In this document: positions 60,051-64,000 of the stretch, in pieces
How positions within the stretch are numbered: the stretch's first letter is position 1
How the letters are laid out: the number at the start of each line of letters is the position of its first letter
Assembly (NCBI GenBank): GCA_934463035.1
Contig: CAKSIG010000005.1
Span: 33,991 to 97,990, forward strand
DNA from: an uncultured Eubacteriales bacterium
GTDB taxonomy: Bacteria > Bacillota > Clostridia > Oscillospirales > Acutalibacteraceae
Reading direction: 5' to 3'
DNA length: 64,000 bases
Made by a program: the position numbers and the translations under genes
The notes under the pieces: generated by a model
The model's database searches: none
What the model saw: the letters and a program-made list of their open reading frames with translations, nothing else
Told to the model about the DNA's origin: nothing

Positions 60051-61250
60051 ATGTATTCTTACAGTGAGGTTATGACCTTTGTAGAGGAAGAAGATGTAAA
60101 ATTCATACGTCTTGCGTTTTGCGATGTGCACGGGAGACAGAAGAACATTTCAATTATGCCGTCGGAGCTTAAACGCGCGTTTGAGGACGGCGTTTCGTTC
60201 GACTCGTCCGCAATAGCGGGATTCGGCGATGTGGTTCATTCCGACCTGTTTTTGCACCCCGACCCGTCAACGCTGTCGGTTTTGCCGTGGCGCCCGTCGA
60301 ACGGACGCGTGGTAAGAATGTTCTGCGATATAAAGTATCCCGACGGACGGCAGTACGAAAACGACGGACGTTATATATTAAGAAAAGCCGTTGCAAAGGC
60401 AACTGATATGGGCATTACCTGTTATTTCGGTTCGGAGTTTGAATTTTATCTTTTTAATACGGACGAAAACGGTGAAAAAACCGACAGACCGTTTGACAAT
60501 GCGGGTTATATGGACATTGCTCCCGAAGATAAGGGTGAAAACGTGCGCCGTGAGATATGCTTTACTTTGCTTGATATGGGAATTATGCCCGAAAGCTCCC
60601 ACCACGAGGAGGGACCCGGTCAGAACGAGATTGATTTCAGATACGGCGGCGCTATGACGGCGGCGAATAATGCTGTTACCTTTAAATCTGTTGTTAAGAC
60701 CATTGCAAAAAGGAACGGACTGTATGCGGACTTTTCTCCCAAACCGCTCCTTCACGAAAGCGGCAACGGAATGCATATAAACGTTTCGGTCAAATCTAAC
60801 GACGGTATCGACCACACCGATAGCTTTATGGCAGGCATATTGGAGCATATAACCGAAATGACCGCGTTCCTTAACCCTACCGAGGAATCCTATAAACGTT
60901 TAGGGGAGGATAAAGCGCCTAAATATATTACTTGGTCGCCTGAAAACCGTTCTCAGCTTATCAGGATACCCGCCGCGAAAAAGGAATACAGCCGTATAGA
61001 ACTGCGCTCACCCGATCCGTGCGCTAATCCTTACATTGCTTATGCGTTGATAATATATGCGGGACTTGACGGCGTCAAGAGAAAGTTAAAAGCCCCGAAT
61101 CCCGTTAATATTGACCTTTACAATGCGCCGTCCGATATTACCGACGGTCTTAAAGGTCTTCCCGATACTCTTGAAAAAGCGCGCAAAGAGGCGTTAAACA
61201 GCGAATTTATCAAAAGCATACTGCCCGAGGAATATCTTCTGGCAAAATAA
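60051..61250 (+). CDS. glnA: Glutamine synthetase type I, short form
   Basis: A 399-residue GSI with catalytic landmarks GSEFEFYLF, SSHHEEGPGQNEIDF, GNGMHINVSV, NPTEESYKRL and NRSQLIRIPA...RIELRSPDP. Compared with Bacillus GlnA (444 residues) it ends about 27 residues early and so lacks the C-terminal helical thong that holds the two hexameric rings together; the reading frame shows no frameshift. GGAGG precedes ATG 60051. It is followed by an ANTAR regulator, as in Clostridium saccharobutylicum glnA-nitR. Sensitivity to feedback inhibition cannot be read. Confidence 0.93.
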   Translation: MYSYSEVMTFVEEEDVKFIRLAFCDVHGRQKNISIMPSELKRAFEDGVSFDSSAIAGFGDVVHSDLFLHPDPSTLSVLPWRPSNGRVVRMFCDIKYPDGRQYENDGRYILRKAVAKATDMGITCYFGSEFEFYLFNTDENGEKTDRPFDNAGYMDIAPEDKGENVRREICFTLLDMGIMPESSHHEEGPGQNEIDFRYGGAMTAANNAVTFKSVVKTIAKRNGLYADFSPKPLLHESGNGMHINVSVKSNDGIDHTDSFMAGILEHITEMTAFLNPTEESYKRLGEDKAPKYITWSPENRSQLIRIPAAKKEYSRIELRSPDPCANPYIAYALIIYAGLDGVKRKLKAPNPVNIDLYNAPSDITDGLKGLPDTLEKARKEALNSEFIKSILPEEYLLAK

Positions 61251-61296
61251 CCGCAGGACAACCGTTCAAATTGCCTATTAGGGGGGGAAAAAACAG

Positions 61297-61878
61297 GTGT
61301 ATAAGGACAAAACGGCGGTAAGTGTTTTGATAGTGTCCTCGTCGGATAAGGTCGATGAGTATTTGCGTACGGTTTTAAGCTCACAGCAGTTTACAATTAC
61401 ATCTGTTTCAAGCGCGGGCGAGGCAAGACGTATGCAAATTGACGACCCTTGCGATATAGTGCTGATAAACACACCTCTGCGGGACGAGTTCGGGACAGAG
61501 CTTGCCGTGGAATTTGCCGAATCCGATTGCGGCGTTATGATTTTTGTTAAAAACGAGGTTTACGATCAGGTTTGCTATAAGGTTGAAGAATATGGCGTCC
61601 TGACCTACGCAAAGCCGGGCAATAAAACCTCAATCTATCAATCGGTAAAACTGCTTGTCGCGGCTTCCTGCCGTATGAAGCTGTTGCAAAAAAAGGCTAT
61701 GAGCCTTGAAGCCAAAATGAAAGAAATAAGACTTATAAACCGCGCAAAATGGGTGCTTATCGACAGGTTTAAGATGAGTGAGTCCGAAGCGCATAAATAT
61801 ATAGAAAAATCTGCTATGGATCATTGCGTCAAGCGCAGTGAGATAGCTGAAAATATTATCAGAACTTATGACGTTTGA
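61297..61878 (+). CDS. ANTAR-domain antitermination regulator (NitR-like)
   Basis: A 193-residue protein: an N-terminal receiver-like fold (about 1-120; SVLIVSSSDKVDEYLRTVL, DIVLINTPL), a coiled-coil linker, and a C-terminal ANTAR domain (about 134-190; RLINRAKWVLIDRFKMSESEAHKYIEKSAM). ANTAR domains bind hairpin RNA and prevent termination. The phosphorylation Asp is replaced by Asn58, so it is a pseudo-receiver and may sense glutamine or a protein partner instead. It starts with GTG after a G-rich site, 46 bp after glnA. The terminator hairpins upstream of glnA and glnN are its likely targets. Confidence 0.9.
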   Translation: MYKDKTAVSVLIVSSSDKVDEYLRTVLSSQQFTITSVSSAGEARRMQIDDPCDIVLINTPLRDEFGTELAVEFAESDCGVMIFVKNEVYDQVCYKVEEYGVLTYAKPGNKTSIYQSVKLLVAASCRMKLLQKKAMSLEAKMKEIRLINRAKWVLIDRFKMSESEAHKYIEKSAMDHCVKRSEIAENIIRTYDV

Positions 61879-61934
61879 CATAGGCTGACGGGGGTTGAAC
61901 ACGTTAGCCTACGCTGAGAAGGAAGGAAAAGAAA

Positions 61935-63539
61935 ATGAGGAACACAAAGTATATTTTCGTAACGGGAGGAGTTGTTTCGGGGCTCGGAAAGGGTATCACC
62001 GCCGCGTCACTCGGAAGACTTTTAAAAGCGCGCGGATTAAAGGTCGCGGCTCAAAAGCTGGACCCTTACATAAACGTTGACCCGGGCACTATGAGCCCGT
62101 ATCAGCACGGCGAGGTCTATGTTACGGAGGATGGCGCTGAAACCGACCTTGACCTCGGACATTATGAAAGATTTATAGATGAAAACCTTAACAAATTTTC
62201 CAACCTTACAACAGGCAAGGTCTATTGGAACGTTCTTAATAAAGAACGTCGCGGCGAATATCTCGGCGAGACCGTTCAGGTTATTCCTCATATAACAAAT
62301 GAAATCAAAGAGTTTATTTACAGCGTCGGAAAGAAGACGTCAGCCGATATAGTAATCACCGAAATAGGCGGCACAACGGGCGATATTGAAAGCCAACCGT
62401 TCTTGGAGGCTATCCGTCAGGTCGGTCTTGAAGTGGGCAGGGAAAACTCGCTTTATATCCACGTAACGCTTGTTCCGTTTTTAAGAGGCTCCGACGAGCA
62501 TAAGACCAAACCCACACAGCACTCGGTAAAAGAATTGCAGGGTATGGGAATAAACCCAAATATAATAGTTCTGCGCTGCGATGAACCTCTTGAAGAAAAT
62601 ATATTCAAAAAAATCTCGCTTTTCTGTAACGTAAAACCCGATTGCGTTATAGAAAATATGACAATTCCCGTTTTGTACGAAGCGCCGATAATGCTTGAAA
62701 AGAATAACTTTTCAAACATCGTTTGCAGGGAACTCGGACTTGACGATGTTGCGGAGCCTGATCTTACCGATTGGAACGAAATGCTCGAAAAGATAAAGAA
62801 CCGCAACAAAAAGGTTACTATCGGTCTTGTCGGCAAGTACGTTCAGCTGCACGACGCATATTTGTCGGTTGCCGAGGCTCTGCGCCACGCAGGATATACG
62901 TACGGCGCGCGTGTTCAGATAAAGTGGATAGACTCTGAAACGGTAAACAGCGATAACGCCGCCGAGATGCTTGCGGGCTGTGACGGAATTCTTGTTCCGG
63001 GCGGTTTCGGTAACCGCGGAATAGAGGGTAAAATAGCAACCGCGCATTATGCGAGAACCAATAATGTGCCGTATCTCGGAATTTGTCTCGGAATGCAGAT
63101 AGCCGTTATAGAGTTCGCAAGATATGCCTGCGGAATAAGCGACGCCAACTCAGGCGAGTTTGACGAAAATTCAAACAATAAGGTCATAGACTTTATGCCC
63201 GACCAGAACGCAGAAATAAACAAGGGCGGCACGCTGAGACTCGGCGCATACCCCTGTAAGATAGTTAAGGGAACTAAAATGGCAGAGTGCTACGGCAGCG
63301 AACTTATCAGCGAACGCCACCGCCACCGCTATGAGTTCAATAACGACTACCGCGATATAATGACAAAGAACGGTCTTGTTATAAGCGGAACATCACCCGA
63401 CGAGCATATCGTCGAAACGGTTGAAGTGCCCGAAAATAAATTTTATGTCGGCGTTCAGTTCCACCCCGAATTCAAATCCCGCCCCAATAAGCCGCACCCG
63501 CTGTTTTTAGGTCTTATAGGCGCCGCCCTCGGTGAATAA
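61935..63539 (+). CDS. pyrG: CTP synthase
   Basis: A 534-residue enzyme that makes CTP from UTP with glutamine. The N-terminal synthetase domain (KYIFVTGGVVSGLGKGITAASLG, AQKLDPYINVDPGTMSPYQHGEV) and the C-terminal class I glutaminase domain (GGFGNRGIEGK, active Cys in YLGICLGMQIAV, His/Glu in VQFHPEFKSRP) are complete. It follows the ANTAR gene after 56 bp without terminator, so a glutamine consumer is placed in the same run as glnA. Confidence 0.97.
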   Translation: MRNTKYIFVTGGVVSGLGKGITAASLGRLLKARGLKVAAQKLDPYINVDPGTMSPYQHGEVYVTEDGAETDLDLGHYERFIDENLNKFSNLTTGKVYWNVLNKERRGEYLGETVQVIPHITNEIKEFIYSVGKKTSADIVITEIGGTTGDIESQPFLEAIRQVGLEVGRENSLYIHVTLVPFLRGSDEHKTKPTQHSVKELQGMGINPNIIVLRCDEPLEENIFKKISLFCNVKPDCVIENMTIPVLYEAPIMLEKNNFSNIVCRELGLDDVAEPDLTDWNEMLEKIKNRNKKVTIGLVGKYVQLHDAYLSVAEALRHAGYTYGARVQIKWIDSETVNSDNAAEMLAGCDGILVPGGFGNRGIEGKIATAHYARTNNVPYLGICLGMQIAVIEFARYACGISDANSGEFDENSNNKVIDFMPDQNAEINKGGTLRLGAYPCKIVKGTKMAECYGSELISERHRHRYEFNNDYRDIMTKNGLVISGTSPDEHIVETVEVPENKFYVGVQFHPEFKSRPNKPHPLFLGLIGAALGE

Positions 63540-63553
63540 AAAGAATATATAGT

Positions 63554-63588
63554 AAAACTCCTGCCGTTTGGTCGGCAGGAGTTTTTGC
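63554..63588 (+). terminator. pyrG terminator
   Basis: Perfect stem ACTCCTGCC/GGCAGGAGT with flanking A and T runs (AAAACTCCTGCC...GGCAGGAGTTTTT). Confidence 0.93.
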
Positions 63589-63663
63589 TTTTGGCTGCTT
63601 AGTTTTAATCTATATTGTATTTTGTGCGTTATTACTTCCAAAAAACATTCTCTGACCAACTTA

Positions 63664-63691
63664 GTGAATAGTGAAAAGTGAATAGTGAAAA
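63664..63691 (+). repeat. Tandem direct repeat, 2 x 14 bp
   Basis: GTGAATAGTGAAAA occurs twice in a row. Non-coding; of unknown meaning. Confidence 0.6.
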
Positions 63692-63693
63692 AG

Positions 63694-63727
63694 TAAAGCC
63701 TTCCCGAACAGTGTTCAGGAAGGCTTT
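63694..63727 (-). terminator. Terminator after tRNA-like repeat copy 1
   Basis: On the minus strand AAGCCTTCC/GGAAGGCTT with a short loop region is followed by TACTTTTT, immediately after the CCA of the tRNA-like element. Confidence 0.8.
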
Positions 63728-63817
63728 TGGTTGCGGAGGCTGGATTTGAACCAACGGTCTTGTATTTTCTCTGCGGAGAAAATACTGCGGTCGGTTCAGC
63801 GGCTCTGACAGTCCGCA
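63728..63817 (-). other. tRNA-like element, copy 1 (initiator-tRNA-like 3' half)
   Basis: On the minus strand the last 28 bases form T-arm GTTGG-TTCAAAT-CCAGC, acceptor strand CTCCGCA, discriminator A and CCA, closely resembling the 3' end of bacterial initiator tRNA-Met. Upstream, instead of an anticodon arm, there is a 10-bp stem GTATTTTCTC/GAGAAAATAC with loop CGCA. TGCGGAC at 63811-63817 could close a 6-bp acceptor stem, giving about 90 nt in all, but no standard D arm or anticodon can be drawn. It is followed by its own terminator. Confidence 0.55.
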
Positions 63818-63885
63818 GGACTGTCATTCACTACCGCCTCACCCTTCGGTTTATTCGCCCGCGGGCTCATACCCCTCGGTCGGGA

Positions 63886-63925
63886 ACAGCAAAAATAAAA
63901 GCCACTCTTAAAAAGAATGGCTTTT
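63886..63925 (-). terminator. Terminator after tRNA-like repeat copy 2
   Basis: On the minus strand AAAGCCATTCT/AGAGTGGCTTT with a short T-rich loop, followed by TATTTTTG. Confidence 0.82.
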
Positions 63926-64000
63926 TTGGTTGCGGAGGCTGGATTTGAACCAACGGTCTTGTATTTTCTCTGCGGAGAAAATACTGCGGTCGGTTCAGCG
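63926..64000 (-). repeat. tRNA-like element, copy 2 (cut by window end)
   Basis: Identical to copy 1 from TTTTGGTTGCGG through at least GGTTCAGCG at the window edge, about 75 bases. It again shows the initiator-tRNA-like T-arm, acceptor strand and CCA on the minus strand, preceded by the same GTATTTTCTC hairpin and followed by a different terminator. The unit may continue beyond the window as an array. Confidence 0.6.

Noticed and set aside
63727..63948. Open frame of 73 codons on the plus strand (start MVAEAGFEPT)
   Set aside because: It runs across the tRNA-like repeats and their terminators in antisense; the GFEPT-like start is simply the reverse complement of a tRNA T-arm, so it is a non-coding artefact.
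1..64000. CRISPR arrays, insertion sequences, prophage, integrases
   Set aside because: No regularly spaced repeats, transposase, integrase or phage structural genes were recognised anywhere in the window.

Overview
The window reads as an ordinary chromosomal segment of an anaerobic, spore-forming Firmicute, most likely a ruminococcal/oscillospiral Clostridium. Evidence seen here: moderate GC, strong purine-rich ribosome-binding sites, frequent TTG and GTG starts, sporulation genes (ytfJ/gerW-like, dacF-like, a SpoIID-like protein), a CIRCE heat-shock operator, a lysine riboswitch, a type III glutamine synthetase with an ANTAR regulator, and a cohesin/dockerin-like surface pair. No phage, insertion sequence or CRISPR array was seen. 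Gene density is high and almost every transcription unit is bounded by a readable promoter and an intrinsic terminator.

Layout. 1-2.5 kb: start of a branched-chain amino acid ABC transporter (livK-livH, minus strand) behind a long leader that encodes an Ile/Val/Leu-rich peptide and an attenuator-like terminator. 2.5-5.2 kb: argG-argH behind a promoter overlapped by an ArgR-type box. 5.2-9.8 kb: a small InlB-repeat membrane protein, a palindromic MITE-like element, and the mglBAC galactose-type ABC operon. 9.8-12.5 kb: a membrane-anchored cohesin protein and a secreted transglutaminase-like protein with a degenerate dockerin-like tail, in one operon. 12.6-20.6 kb: an EF-G paralogue with altered GTPase motifs, a small secreted protein, glyS, a Na/Pi-cotransporter-PhoU protein and an orphan double ECF-type ATPase. 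20.6-26.5 kb: htpG with CIRCE, divergent iscR-iscS-iscU, a MATE exporter and tRNA-Thr. 26.6-31.8 kb: a sporulation-associated pair, then a lysine-riboswitch-controlled polar amino acid ABC transporter and ppa. 31.9-37.2 kb: a long co-directional run of M50 protease, scpA, scpB, DUF2953, ytfJ, dacF, rluB and a small protein. 37.2-41 kb: mnmG, a DnaC/DnaI-like ATPase and a DnaD-domain protein. 41.1-47.3 kb: pth, mfd, a PrsA/SurA-like lipoprotein and a YitT protein. 47.3-52.8 kb: a carbohydrate locus with uxuA, a cupin, an AraC regulator and a GH38 mannosidase-like enzyme. 52.8-63.5 kb: a nitrogen island.

In the nitrogen island, glnN (GSIII), an ammonium transporter fused to a PII domain, asnB and dapL run leftward, while glnA, an ANTAR-domain regulator lacking the usual receiver aspartate, and pyrG run rightward from the same intergenic region. 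Both glutamine synthetase leaders carry strong terminator-type hairpins with alternative pairings. This is the architecture expected for antitermination by the ANTAR protein, so ammonium entry, its sensing, glutamine synthesis and glutamine-consuming amidotransferases are encoded together.

The last about 300 bases hold two copies of a repeat. Read on the minus strand, each ends like the 3' half of an initiator tRNA, including CCA, followed by its own terminator, but no normal anticodon arm is present.

The most interesting observations are the branched-chain amino acid attenuator, the paired glutamine synthetase leaders with the ANTAR protein and the Amt-PII fusion, the cohesin/dockerin-transglutaminase pair, and the tRNA-like terminal repeats. 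All functional calls rest on reading motifs by eye; no database search was possible.
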